From Aquanectria penicillioides (Eukaryota; Ascomycota; Sordariomycetes; Hypocreales; Nectriaceae), in NCBI GenBank assembly GCA_003415625.1, contig PYIU01000001.1, positions 4,216,746 through 4,280,745 on the forward strand: a stretch of DNA of 64,000 nucleotides. The letters run 5' to 3'. Of the stretch, positions 45,153 to 58,000 are shown in pieces; the first letter of the stretch is position 1; each line of letters opens with the position of its first letter. A model generated the notes under the pieces. The model saw only the letters and a program-made list of their open reading frames with translations, did not search any database and was not told where the DNA came from. The position numbers and the translations under genes are program-made.

Positions 45153-46629
45153 TTAAGAGCAGGTGAAAGATCCTCCAACGTTGCCAGCCTCATAGTCATC
45201 AACCTGGGAATTAGATGTTACTGTATATTCTTTTTTCCTTACTGTATTGGGAAATAGAGTTGGATAGACTTACGATGCTCTTGACTGAGGCCCAAGTTCC
45301 ACCAACCAGCACAACCAGGCCAGCTGCCAGCATAAAACCGTTGAGGGCACCTTTGATCAGGTTTTCTCGAGTAGTCCAGGGACCCTCTCGGAGGAGGAGG
45401 AACCACATAAGCGCAGGCAGGTAGAGGGCGAATCCAGAGTTGAACAAACTGGAGATGAGAGCGACCAGATTGCTGAAGAAGGGAATAGCCTCGGCAATAA
45501 TCCAGCCGATGATAATGATGACGAAGACCGTGATGAGCCAAGTAATCCAGCCCTTGGTAGTGTTAACATAACGCTCCACACGATCGGCGTAAATGCGACC
45601 GTGGATCAGTCGAGCGGCACACTGGGTAATGACTGCACCGCTGATGAAAATGACAGGAAGGGCAACACCGAAGGCAATTTTGCTAATCAGCTTTCCACCT
45701 GAAAGAAGCGCAGGGGACTGGACATCAGCACCGACAAAGGCGTAAACCAGAGCGCCAGTCAAAGTGTAGATGATGATCTCAATGATTCCGGTAGCCCAGA
45801 CAGCCTTGGAGTAATCCTGGGGACTGTGCATCTCATCCATGAAAGAAAACTGGCAGAGGGTAAAAGTATAGGCGAGGATGATGTTCACAACAGCGACGAA
45901 GACTTCGTGAGCTGTCACGCCATCCTTTGGCTTCCATGACCAGTCGATAGAGGCCATTCCGCCGTCGGAGTTGGTTGCTTGAACTCCGGTGGCGATGATG
46001 GTGATTCCAATGGCAGAAATGATGGAGACGAAGTCGATATAGCCCAAGATAGCCATTTCGGTGAATGATGGAGGCACGGACACGAGGAAGAGGATGATGG
46101 CGGAAACGATTCCGAACACCAAGCCGCAAGCTCCGTCATCGGTCAGATCCTTGAAGGCGATAGTTCCAGTCAAGCAGTGAGATCCAGAGACAAAGATGAG
46201 TTCAAGGAGGAAGATGATTGATACTAGCTCGTAACCCCACTTGCCTCCCATTAGGCGTCCAGCGTCGGCAATGTTCTGAACTTGAGGATACCTGACTTTG
46301 ACTTCACCCACGTTGTGTCCGGCGGCAATGGCAATAAGTCCAAAGAAGACACTGATAAGGACACCGGGAAGGAGACCGAGGGTAGCGAAGCACGCTGGCA
46401 ATGACAGAGCGCCAAGTGCTACAGCCTCGACAATGAGGATAACCACCAATCGCTTCCAACCGAGTCGGTGAAACTTGGCATTACCGGCCATAGTCTTCTT
46501 CTTCTCCCACTCAGAGATCTCGCCTGCAATCTCCTCCTCATCGTGAGGTGCTGTGGCGAACATCCGAGAGGGATCGGCCCTCTTCTTCTTGTCGCCTGTT
46601 GTTGGCTTGTTCTCGGTAATCGTCGCCAT
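45153..46629 (-). CDS. Amino acid transporter, Mtr/AVT (AAAP) family
   Basis: Two exons: 46629..45274 and 45203..45153, with a 70-nt intron; 468 residues. It is a membrane symporter of the amino acid/auxin permease family, related to the Neurospora neutral amino acid permease Mtr. A hydrophilic N-terminus (ISEWEKKKTMAGNAKFHRLG) leads to the signature RLVVILIVEAVALGALSLPA, followed by about ten more helices, for example VGEVKVRYPQVQNIADAGRL, LAYTFTLCQFSFMDEMHSP, GWITWLITVFVIIIIGWIIA and YLPALMWFLLLREGPW. The second exon adds VDDYEAGNVGGSFTCS; without splicing the frame would end in a different tail. It probably imports neutral/aromatic amino acids at the plasma membrane; specificity is an inference from the family. 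Confidence 0.9.
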
Positions 46630-49475
46630 CGTGTCTGGCTTGGGAGCTATCGTTGAACAGGCTCTACCGATACGTACAAGTGTGGAGTCCCTTAATGGTA
46701 GAAGAATAATGCAATGAGAAAGGGAAGAGCGGGTATCATATATGGGGAGGCGAAATTCCCAGAATGAATGCTAAAAGTTTGAGACTCCGATTTAGGAGGC
46801 AAGTGGCAAGCTATTTATACAGACCCAGAGCTTACTCAAGATGGTCCCATCCACATCACCCCCGGGTCCTCTGGGGCCCCGGAGTTGGACTAGATATCAT
46901 CAATTCCCCAAGATTCATGCCATGCCGTGAGGGGAATTCTCGAAAAAGAGGCAGGTATCATCGTGTAGTTGGGTATCCGTGGTATGATCCCCGTATCCTG
47001 TGATGATCTTGGTCCAAATCAGGAGACTCACCGCGGCAAGTCAGGGTCGACAAGCGAGGCATCGGCAGAGTCAGATGTCGAGAGGGCGTCGTCAAAGAAC
47101 TTAGAGCTGCCGGAACGGCCCAAGAATTGGCAAGAGAGGCCAATCACAACGGAGGCAATTCGACTGAACGACAACATGAACCCATCCAACGCGGGAGTGG
47201 AGCTGGACCATGCGCAGCCAAGTGGATCTTTGCGTGTTCCATGCCGCTTTCTAGAAAAATTTCTCACCTACTGTACTCCGTAGGAACTGAGCAGCAGCAG
47301 TGCAGCACCGGCGCGACTCGGCCACACCCGACGTCATGCATCCCTGTTTTTTTTTCTTGCTAAACAAACCCAAACGTCTATTTTTTTTTTTGCCAAGACG
47401 TCGAATCAGCCCTGGGATACAACCTGCAACCGCGGTAACATCGCAGCAAACTGCAACGCGCCACAACGAACCCGACCAAATTCACAACCAGATGATTGCA
47501 CTGAGCAAAATTCAGGTGTCATTTCTCGAAAGCCGCCACGGAGATCAATTGTTTGCGGAGCCTTTGGTGGATTCCGTGACCTAAAAGTCGGTCCTTTTTA
47601 CATAATTCTTGACCAACGGGCTGGCCCGTGGGGTGCCGAAGGACTTGGGAACCCCCGGGTCCGTTATAAGCAGCTCCACTCCCGGAGACGATACGGAAGG
47701 CCCGAGTCGCCTCACTGGAGCCAAATCTGGCAGTTGGATGACACATGAGAAGCTCACGGAAGTCGGCCATCGGCGGGAACTAGAGAGCGAAGGCGGAACT
47801 GCGCTCCGATCTCGCCGTTTCAAACCCGGAGCTGAGTGGCTCGACTTTTGCTATGTCGTGGAGCTTTGATCGCCAGGGTCCAACGCGAATTCCAGAAGCG
47901 CTCCAAGGCCCGCGTGAACACATCGGCATGACATGAGATGCTTGGGTTGAGGCTCGATCCACCACTTGCGCCACTTACGTGCGTCCTCAAGCCCCATTTC
48001 GCAGACAGCCCATTGTCTCACTTTCTCGGTCTTCCCAGAACACGTGATTCTCCAGTTTATAGCAATGATCCTTAGTTCATTCAAATCTGCAGCGCTGTGA
48101 TATATCACTAAGTCTCCCCGCGATTCCAATCATCGCCCAGGGAGGGCCCAGGAAAATCGTGTCGTGAAACTTGAGCTGTACCACTCGCCGCTGCACAATC
48201 GCCGAATGTTTTCAAATGCCGAAACCTTGGCCAACCGAGCCTCACAATTAATGAAAAAAAAAAAAAACCCCTTAACAAAAGCCACCTCAAATGAATGACG
48301 CTAACTTGTTGGGGAAGTTGACCCCTCGAAATTGTTGCGTCGCAACCTTGCATACCGCAGTTGAAGCTTATAGCGGAACTGAGACGGCACACGGGTTTCC
48401 TCGGCCTTGCGACCGCACCTATCCGCAATGCCGTTCAATATTCGAAGCAGTAACCGAAACATCATATTCATGATGTATTGTTGGATTGAGTTAGTAAGAA
48501 TCATCCCATGCAGGTTGATGTGTCCATCCGGAAGCTACCCGCTTGGACGACCAAGGCTTCCAATGGTCTTGGCGGCATTACTAAAGACAAACAGCATCGT
48601 CTGTTGTACAAAGAATGCATTAATATATTCATAATACAAATCAGGGCTATCAATTGAGAAGTTTTGAAGGTGACTGGCTGGAAAATAGACTCGCCACCGG
48701 ATGTTTTCCAACTGGGTTGGTCAACCAAACTGGGGATGGACCTGCATCCAGTGCTTACTATCAAGAAAATTCAATGATGCCGGATATCATAGAGTATAAA
48801 AATTCCCATTTGTGTCTTATGTCACTATCACCTGACATGCTAGGGCCCTGGTTTGCAATTGCCTGAGAAAACCTGGCCCAACTGTGAGGTGACCTCTCAC
48901 GTAATAAGCGCCGTGCTGATGCCCAACAAATTGCTACCCAGCTGACATTTAGTGTAAGATACCAAGATTAGAATGTGTTGGAAGACTTGAATTGATATAT
49001 GGAAACCTTGATGTTGTTAGACAACTGGGGATGGGCAATACCAACCATTTTGCCATATTCTATTTTCAGCATCCGAATGAAAATGTTTGTTACTAGGAGA
49101 AATTTATCGAAACAATTAGACACATTGTGGGTAAGAATTGGGCGTGCTGCGTTCAACTGCACGTAATAACACTCGCTAGGCCGTGTAATTTCTTGTAATA
49201 TTCGAAATTGTAAAATACATGGACAAAGGCGACATCCAAGCCTAGTTAGTGTTCATAATTCAAGGCCTATGGCATTCATCCTATGAAAATCGATACTGCA
49301 GCTACTTAAGAAAAAGAACTCTGTCAAGGCTGAAGGCTGGAAGATCATCATTTCGCACATGGCTCATTGAGTCTCTTTCGTAATTCTCGATCATGGTGAT
49401 CGATTGGCCGCCTCCTATGAGTACTAGAATCTTACGGAAATCAAGTCTCCCAGTTCGTGGCATTCAGAACCGGCT
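46630..49475. other. Intergenic region without a supportable gene
   Basis: About 2.8 kb. The left part is the upstream region of the amino acid transporter. Poly-T runs lie near 47347-47354 and 47381-47391, and a poly-A run near 48253-48265. Many short frames exist on both strands, none with family features. The 48.5-49.3 kb part is AT-rich. Confidence 0.5.
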
Positions 49476-51038
49476 CTATGGTTCCAATGCCCCCCTGTTG
49501 CTGATTTCGAAGGGAGGTATGTCCTCAAGAAGACTTGTTCGTTGGGCTCGTGCGGATGATTCAACCCAATTTCCATGGATCTGAGCCTTAACATGCATTG
49601 GAAGCTGCACAAAAGCGATCGGCTTTTCGAATTCCCTCGTGTCCAGGACCACTAGGTCGTTGCGATTCGCTGCCCGCCTCTCCACCATGGCGATGACCCA
49701 TCCGTCACCTTCCGGTGCGTCAGCAGTCCGTGGGATGAAAATAGGTTCTTGGACCAGAGAATCATCGCCGGCATAAAACCACCGCGTCTTTCCCGTCTTA
49801 TGGCTATGCATGGCTAAGCCATTCAGGCCGTGGAAAATGTTGTTGCCTCCATCTGACTTTTCGGGAATGAAGACATTTAAGAAGATAAACTCGTATTTAT
49901 TGGTCATGAAGCGCTCATCCATGCGTGGGAACTCCGAAGGGACGTCGAGAATGACTTGTGGATCCGGAACGGTGCTTCCAGTCGGCTTACTGAGGTCGAT
50001 CTCCCATCGCACAAAGTCTGCCTTGGCGTTCGGCGCTGGCATTCTCCCATCCTCAGAGGGAAAAAATGGGAATGCATTATCGTGCACTCGAGAAGATTCG
50101 AAATAGAGCTTGCCATCCTTATCCTCCCATGCTCCGCCTGTATGGATGGCCATGCAATTCTTCCACGAGTACACCCTGTGCTCGCCTTGTTTCCATCCAA
50201 TTGGTGGCGTGGAATTCAGTCGTCTAGGAGCAACGATAAAGGTTGCCGGACGATCATAGTTCCACGCCCAATGCTGCTTCTTCGCTTTCAAGCGAGCAAG
50301 GTCGGCCTCGAAGGGCCATAGAACAAGGATGATCCAGTTGGGAGTAATTGCGCAGTCATGAACGAATGCACACCAAGGAGATTCAATCCACTGCTCGTCA
50401 TGTTTCTTGCCATCTTTGTCAAGGGAGTATATAATGATGTCCTTTGTTGCTAGGCCCTTTGCCTCATACCCGAAAACCACAAGCTCGTTCGAGTACGGAT
50501 CGATTTTAGGGTGAGCTGTGAACGTTTTTGACTTGACTTGGTCTCCAAACGGATCATATGAAAGCGTCTCAAGGGTGTCCGGGTGAACCGCGTAAGGAAG
50601 AGCGACTTCCTTGAGTGCCAAGAGATGACCTGCCCAATGGACAACGTTCGTGTTGGCCGTGGAGTCTACAGCAGCTCTAACACACGGATGATGCGTAAAA
50701 GGGTTGCGGTAAAGGCCAAACAAAGCTTTGCCTGCTTTTCGCTCAAGCTTGTAACGTTCCGTTTCGATGTATTTCATCCTCATGTCCACGCGTCCGTTTT
50801 GTATTCTGAAGGCTGACACGTTGCCGTCTCCATCAAGTGGTACATTGTTGGGGTCTGGGGGAACAAAGGGATCGCACATGACGCGGTAGAAGGTGCCATC
50901 AATGCCTGGTGGGATTTCTCCGAGAACAACAAGGTCTCCAACTTCACCTTCGATCCGGCAAGGTGAGCTGGACCCTGCTAGATCAAAGGCCAGCGGCCAC
51001 TTGCTCACAAGACCCTGATATTCAACAGCCTGCGCCAT
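49476..51038 (-). CDS. Carotenoid/lignostilbene-type dioxygenase (RPE65 superfamily)
   Basis: Single exon, 520 residues, intact. It is a non-haem Fe(II) oxygenase that cleaves a C=C bond in carotenoids, apocarotenoids or stilbenes. The four iron-binding histidines of the seven-bladed propeller are visible: His176 (FTAHPKIDP), His227 (FVHDCAITP), His299 (AIHTGGAWED) and His488 (QIHGNWV). Other family blocks are GEIPPGIDGTFYRVMCDPF, FHLN-equivalent AFRIQNGRVDMRMKYIETER and the C-terminal EPIFIPRTADAPEGDGWVIA. There is no signal peptide or membrane segment, so probably cytosolic. The compact form and WVESSARA-type tail resemble fungal stilbene-cleaving (CAO-1-like) enzymes more than torulene or beta-carotene cleavers, but the substrate cannot be fixed from sequence alone. 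The start codon at 51038 follows a GAA repeat in the leader. Confidence 0.92.
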   Translation of the reverse strand: MAQAVEYQGLVSKWPLAFDLAGSSSPCRIEGEVGDLVVLGEIPPGIDGTFYRVMCDPFVPPDPNNVPLDGDGNVSAFRIQNGRVDMRMKYIETERYKLERKAGKALFGLYRNPFTHHPCVRAAVDSTANTNVVHWAGHLLALKEVALPYAVHPDTLETLSYDPFGDQVKSKTFTAHPKIDPYSNELVVFGYEAKGLATKDIIIYSLDKDGKKHDEQWIESPWCAFVHDCAITPNWIILVLWPFEADLARLKAKKQHWAWNYDRPATFIVAPRRLNSTPPIGWKQGEHRVYSWKNCMAIHTGGAWEDKDGKLYFESSRVHDNAFPFFPSEDGRMPAPNAKADFVRWEIDLSKPTGSTVPDPQVILDVPSEFPRMDERFMTNKYEFIFLNVFIPEKSDGGNNIFHGLNGLAMHSHKTGKTRWFYAGDDSLVQEPIFIPRTADAPEGDGWVIAMVERRAANRNDLVVLDTREFEKPIAFVQLPMHVKAQIHGNWVESSARAQRTSLLEDIPPFEISNRGALEP

Positions 51039-51923
51039 CGTGTTACCTTGATGAAATTGGCGAGTGAAGAAGAAGAAGAAGAAGATTTTTTAGTCAAAGT
51101 AAGTTCAATGCGTCAATCTGCCAGGGACCTACATCCTCTTTAAATACAGGACCAGGCACTGCATAATCTCAAGAACTGGGGAACGCGACAACGTCCCGGC
51201 AATTCACCATTACTTCTCATGCAAGCAGGTACCGAGCCGCTGTGGAGGTTCGGAAGAAAACCGCTGAACTAGGTAATTTCTAGTCCTTTGATTTGAATAC
51301 TCAGTCGAATGATTGGTTATGCTCGGATCTTGGATCGGAAGAAAGCCACATTTGGGCGGGAAATGCCCACCCCCTCAAACCCCACACTTCGAGGTCTAGC
51401 CAAAAACTTAGTTTGGCTGTTCCCCTACGTTACCCTTGCCCTAACACGTCATCAGTCGGCTCGAGTACGATGTTCTCTACGTACTGGGCACAGTTTAACC
51501 TGCGAGTTTACCTTCCTCAAGGACGTAAACTCACTCAATGCTTTGAACTATGGATCTCGATTAAATCCAACTCCGATTCGTTGACTCCCTTCATAGCTCG
51601 ATCGAAGCCTCGTGTTCTAGGCGGTTCAGACGACACATGTACGAATGCCTGGGGAAATTGAGAACGCTAGCTAGCTTACATTTCTGGGTTTCTTGGTTGG
51701 CTGACCTTTGCGGGGTTGGAGACGCTATTGCAAGGCCGGTTCGTTCGGGCGGAAGGGCGGGCGCTTGCTTGTCTGGTGTCAGTTGACGAGGACAGACTGC
51801 ACCTCTCACCTCCCTTGCGCTCTCAATCACGAACCATTACTTGTTATCATTCAATCTTATTGCATGATTATGATCTAAATCTCTTCCCAAAGAGCCTTTT
51901 TCGACGAGCATTAGTCGACCGCC
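51039..51923. promoter_or_regulatory. Divergent promoter region, dioxygenase / C2H2-Zn2Cys6 regulator
   Basis: About 885 bases between divergent starts. A short GAA trinucleotide repeat sits at about 51066-51084 in the dioxygenase leader. No specific regulator site was identified. Confidence 0.4.
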
Positions 51924-54599
51924 ATGTCTAGGGGTGCGCTTGTAGAAGGTTCCCGGTGTGGGACACCAGCCCAATTCCAAGAAAGCCCATCTCCAAACAC
52001 ACTGCCTCGTACGTCCTACCTTGGTTATTTCAACGTGGGCTTTTCAACTACTTGTATCTTGAAAAATCCTTGCGTTGACCTTGAGTTTCTATTTCACATG
52101 CTTCCAGTGCCAACAGGTGATTGCAGACACCCCCAAACTTCGGTTTCTTTGCACATTTTGTCAACAATCCTTTGCCCGTAGGTGAGTTTGATGATGCATT
52201 TTTTCTCTCATTATTAAAATATTAACCGCTCCTCGCAGAGATGTTCTGAAGCGACACTGGACTACATGCCGGACACGGCTGAATAATTGCTTACAACTTC
52301 CAACTATGCCTCGAAAGGAAAGAGGCAAGAAACCCCAATCCTGCGATCGTTGTGTTCGACACAAGCGCGCCTGTGATCTCGGGCATCCATGTAAGCTATG
52401 TGCCAGGGCGATGGAACCATGCTCGTATGAGAGAACTGTGGGCAAGATGATACATCGATATCTAGAGTCCTCTGCGTGTCTAGAAATGATCCATGATGAT
52501 GGGACCAAAACGTTAGGCATGTCTCAAAATTGGGAAGGGATTGGTGGCGAGTCCCTGGCCCAATTCTTGGCCCTACGCTTCAACAAAGGGCGCAACACCC
52601 GTGTCATGGAGAGAACTTACAAAACATGTCGCCGAGGCTGTCTCCTAACCTTTTACTGAATTCAGACCTCCTGGATCTGGATGTTCTCGATGATATTTAC
52701 AGTGGCTCAGTCATCCAATGTTCACAACCATACTCTTCCTTCGTCTCCTCCAAAGGGACCTTGGCTTTCTTGAGTCAAGTCACGATATCAACGGGTCTCG
52801 GGGATTGTTTTGAATGCGGTACTGTTCTAGAGAGGCAAGATTTGGTGAGCCAAATGACCTACAGTTCATTTTCAATTTCTAGCTTCAATTCCGATTTCTC
52901 CCCACCAGATTCTCCAAATATGAACAGCTTCGCATATTCAGGGTCATCTGGTTCGGGATCACGGTTCAACTCACCAACATCCAGGATGGATCCCGAGTTT
53001 CAAGCAGCGCAAGGACCCATACCTCAATTGTCCACGAACACAAAGCAAGACTCGGGACAGTTAGAAAGCCGAATTCTGAGCTCTGGCTCTACCTGGGTTC
53101 CGATACGACCATCAAAACATCATTTAATACTGCAAGCAAATGAAATCGTCCAGATGATCAAAGCTACCGCTCTGTCAAAACCTTTGGCATCAAAACACGA
53201 CAATAACTGGTCTCCAGCTATAGAACAATTCTGTTTTCAATTTTTCAGCCCCGAGAGTTTACAGAAGTTCTTACTTCTATTCTGGTACTCTTGGTATCCA
53301 AATTGCCCAATCATCCATAAACCGACCTTTTCGGTAGAAAAATGCCGCCCTACTCTGTTGGCTTCGATGGCTCTCATGGGAGCATGTTTATCTCCAGACC
53401 CTAATGACCGTATCCATTCAAAAGCATGGTTTACTTACGTGGAAGAGTTGGCATTCAAGGACGAAATTCTCTACGACGAATCAATAGTAGTTCCAATGAC
53501 GGCGATGAGCAGCAAAGGGGCGATATGGCAAAAATTAGAGGCTTTGCAGGCAGCATTCCATCTTTGCGTGTTACAGAATTGGGAAGGGTCCAAGGAAAGC
53601 AAGCAACGCATTCGGCGATACCGCTATACTCATCTCATCTCTGTAGGTACACGGTCCTTTTGCGGGAGCGTAGTTGTACTGACTATATTCACAAATGATA
53701 GATTATGAGACATTTAGGTCTTACTAGCATACGGCAGAGATGTACTGAGCGAAGCAATCCCAATGAGTTTCAGTGGAACGAATTCATCTTATTTGAAACC
53801 TTAATCCGGTACGACATTTCGAAATATCCCTCTGAACTATTACTAATTTCTGAGAAAGAACTGGGACATTTATTTTCTTGGTCGAGTCTTCTTTTGTAGT
53901 TTTCCACTGGTCCCCTCCAAGGTTGATGGTACCCGAGTTGAACATGGATTTGGCATGCCCTGATGCATGTTTTCAAGCGGCCTCGGCGGAAGAATGTTTT
54001 GCGCTTCTCTGCGATATTTCTGAAATCAGAAACGGCCGCCCCAACCAGACTATATCAAATACAGTTCGAAGCTTTTGTGACGGCAAATTCAAGGACTGGG
54101 CTGCATTTAGCAACCTCGGTACCTTTAACATGTTTACAATCGTTGCCGGTATGATTTGTTCAAAAAGATTGACTCAGTTGAGGCTAGTTTCTGATTCTAT
54201 ACAGCGCTACATTGCATGATTTTTCAGTATAAAACCTCGTTTGCTCATGCATCTGACCTATCACCAGCGAAGGTTGGGCTAAGTCGGTGGATGTGGCTCT
54301 GGCATCAGGATAGTTTCACATATCAACTCGGGTCCAGCGTCTCAATAGGACTAGAGCATATGTGGAAGCGTCCAGGATTTATGCGACATGCGCCCGAGTA
54401 CTATCAGCTGACTCAGTTACTGGTTGAAGGCTGGAAGTCCCAACAAGAGGGTGACGGTGATGATAACATGATGGCTTCGTGGCTACTCAAAAATACCCAG
54501 GTCCCGGCTACCTGGAAGTATGATGACAGTGAGATGATACAAATCAAGGAAATAATCCAGGAAATTAGCAACAGATTCTTACAGCAGCTAGTATTGTAA
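51924..54599 (+). CDS. Hybrid C2H2 plus Zn2Cys6 transcription factor
   Basis: A seven-exon core plus a tentative first exon gives a continuous 756-residue model: 51924..52008 (tentative), 52127..52181, 52239..52600, 52666..53642, 53702..53808, 53859..54148 and 54205..54599. All phases agree. A C2H2-type finger of C2HC form (CTFCQQSFARRDVLKRHWTT then C) spans the 52182-52238 intron. About 25 residues later comes a Zn2Cys6 cluster (CDRCVRHKRACDLGHPCKLC to MEPC). The C-terminal half is the fungal_trans-type region: PIIHKPTFSVEKCRPTLLAS, FQWNEFILFETLIR, VVFHWSPPRLMVPELNMDLA, HCMIFQYKTSF and MWKRPGFMRHAPEYYQL. The donor at 52601 (GTGTCA) and the first exon are the weakest points. Expected role: nuclear DNA-binding regulator. 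The divergent dioxygenase gene is a candidate target (inference). Confidence 0.8.
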
Positions 54600-55013
54600 G
54601 TTATTAAAGAAAATGTTATTTCAGTTCTGTTTGCATTCTGAGATCCCCCGAAAGACTTTGGTTTTCGAATGGCTCGTGCTTCGCACCGGCGGGTGGAACA
54701 TGTTTCGTTACCTGCAGCCTGCAGGGGATCCGGGAATGCCGAAGGTAGCTCCAAAGGAGAATACGTACAAAAGATGTCTAAAATTAGAGAGTTGCATGAC
54801 CAACACGCCTCATTCTCACAGTAATCGGGCGAGTGCTGTGAGGCTGCGAGGCGACTGAAACGTGATCCCTGGTCGTCGTTCCCCACATAGAAGATGAAAA
54901 GAAGGCTGAATCGAAGCCACAAAAACACGTAATCTAAGTCTGCCTTTAACGCAATAAATAGGCTTCTTCTTGGCTGGAACACTGTTGCTTCCGTCTTTTA
55001 AATTTCTAGAGAT
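54600..55013. other. Short intergenic region
   Basis: About 410 bases between the regulator and the HET-like membrane gene, on the same strand. No gene was seen. Confidence 0.6.
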
Positions 55014-58000
55014 ATGGCAGAACCACAAACACAACAAGTCTTGGGTTCTTCCAACCGGCGGGGGTGAGCCAAGGGCTGAATCGCCCAACCCTCAAACATT
55101 CATCCGGCCCTCTGATGGCAAGATCGTACCATTAGCCCTGCAAAGTTTCGACGAAATACATGATTTGCCAGAAACTCCGAAATGGATTAGGCTAGGCAAC
55201 CCGGCATTGCGTGTTCCATCGCTTTCCTATGTGATGTCTTGGGTTTGGTCCTCAACTTTGAAGGAGGGCTCCAGGGATCGAGTTTTTACCATCACATCAA
55301 TCCTCCTATCATTATTCAAGTCAATAATTGTCTGGCCACTCGCCTGTATCTTGGTAAGTCACTACATACTCATTTTTGAAAGCGTCGCTCATGCAATCGT
55401 TTCAAGATGTCAAGCCTGGAATTTCTTTGGAAGGATGCGGGCTCTCATGGGGAAATCCCTGATGAATCTTTAGGTTATGATACTCGATATGAAATAGTCA
55501 AGGGTGCCCATGGTCTTCCAAATTCGACGTCACCGGAGCCATATCATATAGCCTCCACTTCTTTAAGCCCCCAAGAGAGTAGTGACAATCCAAGGGGCCA
55601 GGTCTACTTGGACTCAATTGGGCTGGACTCGCCCATTCCGCGCCAGCCATCCAATCAATACAGGAACGGAAGCGCTGTTAGAGGCGGGCACCCCATGACT
55701 GCATCACCTGTTCTGCCAGCAAGGTACCTTTGTTTTGTCACGGATTTCGATCAATATCTCTACAAAACGATGAAGGTATCTGATTACGTCAAAGAGAATG
55801 GGGACCACGCGGACAGAGAGTATGTTTTCGTATCATACACACGCTTACACTTTAGGGTCGCCACGGATGAGGAGATTGATAAGTATGAATATGCCGACGA
55901 GAAAGTGAGGGCTGTAAACAAAGAATTGGCACATCGAGATCGAAAAACTCTTATCCGATGGGGTATAGATGCAACTAGACAGGCAGGGAAAAAGGCCTTC
56001 TGGCTTGATTTTGAGTGCGTCCGGGACGATGATGGAGTCGCCAGATCCTCCAGCGGAAGCGACGACGTGTATCGTATCTGCGACGTGGTACGAGGTGCAC
56101 ATTCCATGATAATTGGAATCGGTCCACTAGCTTCCGATAAAGTAAACGCAATCCTAGCAGGAGAAGAGCCTCCAGTTTACACGCCTGAGCAAGTTACGCC
56201 GTGGCTACGACAATGGGGTTCCCGTTTGTGGACGTTGCCTGAACTTCTCTTATGCCCCAACGAATACAGGATCAAGTTGTTCGTCTCCGGGAAACCCAGC
56301 AAACCTACCGCCATGGCCAAGCGCAATTTCGTGGAAAGAGCGTGGGATGATGCTGAAGACGTCCAAGAGCTGGTCAACCATTTTGAAGGATCAGCCACTC
56401 TCACGCCGTTACAGCTTATCGAGGCTGCGCTTGCATGCTTCTCAAGACGCACCACTGATCAATTCAGCCGAGGAGACCTCGCATACTCGATCATGGGTCT
56501 CTTTTCTCCTCGTCATAGGCCAACTGTCAACCAAGAAGATTCGGGATTTCAGGCATTTGCCAAGTTATCACTCGCCAACGACAGCGGGGCATTCTTAGAA
56601 AGAATGATATGTCTTTCGCCTCCAGGATCGGGTGCTCCCTGGTACGACACGAGGGACTATTGGGGAGCAAAGCTCAGCGACATATATCCAACCAGTCAGA
56701 TATCTCAAGTTTTAGAGTCCGATACCATCGTTCTCAGTGGGGTTCACGGGGCCACGATTCAATGGGACAACCTTGATCCTTCGACGCCAACATGGGACCC
56801 CAAAAGTCGTTTGCTAATGGCTTGCGGGACCGCGCCCCTCATTCTCACTAAACTCTATGCACTTTCTGAGGTTTTCACTACTATGTTCTTCCCAATAGAT
56901 ATGGAATTACTTCTTCTGGCCCTTTTACCCGCTGTATTCATCATTCCCTTCACTTTTGTGACCCCCTTACTCTTTGGTCTCTATCACAAACCAAACCAGA
57001 AATCCAACAGGGCCCGATTGATTGGAATTGAAGGATTTGTGGACGCTGTGAAAGTCGAGAAACACCTCTGCGGGTTTAATCATGGAGACTTCGAGCTTGT
57101 GCCGATTCCAAGCCAATATCAGGACAATGAGGGTCTTGAACGGAACGGAGCTCATGATGAGCATGATTTCACCTTGGTTGATACTTTCATGATGACAGTT
57201 ACTCATTTCAGAGCAAAGTCGCCGCCTGTTTCAATGTTGATATGCGCGCGGGAAGGTGGTATGCAACGAGCGCTCCTTTGCTCGTACGACCGGAAGAGAG
57301 ACGCCTATTGTCGACAAACTGTTCTCAGAGTAGCTCCACGAATTCTAGAGCGGATGCGACCAGTTGAAGGCGTGCGGTTTTCCCTTGACTGTTCGCCTAG
57401 TATGGGTTCCAAGGAAGACACGCGCGTGCGCCCAGGGATATCGCAAGGTAGTGATCTCGAAGCGAGCGTGGTTGGCAACATGGCCAACTCAGCATTCGCA
57501 GCAAACAATGAACCGCGCCCGTGGATGGTGGAGTTTTCATTTTTGTGCATATTTCTGGTAAGAATGAAGGGGAAATAATGCATTCGAGTTCTGCTGACAA
57601 AGGAAAAAGCTGTCCTCAAGGATCACCATGTTCAGCTCCTTCTACTACAACAATCCCAGTTGGGATCCAGAACATCAATGGTTGTACGGAATTTCATTCC
57701 TAGCAGCTCAACTTCCAGCCTATTTGCTTGTTCGTTATCTTTCTATTGGGCGAGTTTTCCCACACATTGCCACGCTCAAGGGTAAGGTCACACATTTCTT
57801 AGAACAGCTAACGCCTCGAACATGCCAGGCTAATTCTCTAAGGTAGGGTATGAAGAAACAATGAGTCCTTTTAGCAAACATTTCCCAGTCAGCATTGGCT
57901 TGGCTTTCTGCTTCCGGGGAGTTTTAGATGGCATAGCCACCTTCATGTTCATCAGCTATACGTGGTCCTGGTTCAAGGCAAACGAATTGCCTTTGCGTCT

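Noticed and set aside
52540..52665. Frameshift in the C2H2-Zn2Cys6 regulator
   Set aside because: A phase-compatible intron at 52601-52665 with branch point CTAAC and a TTCAG acceptor explains the frame change, so no break needs to be assumed.
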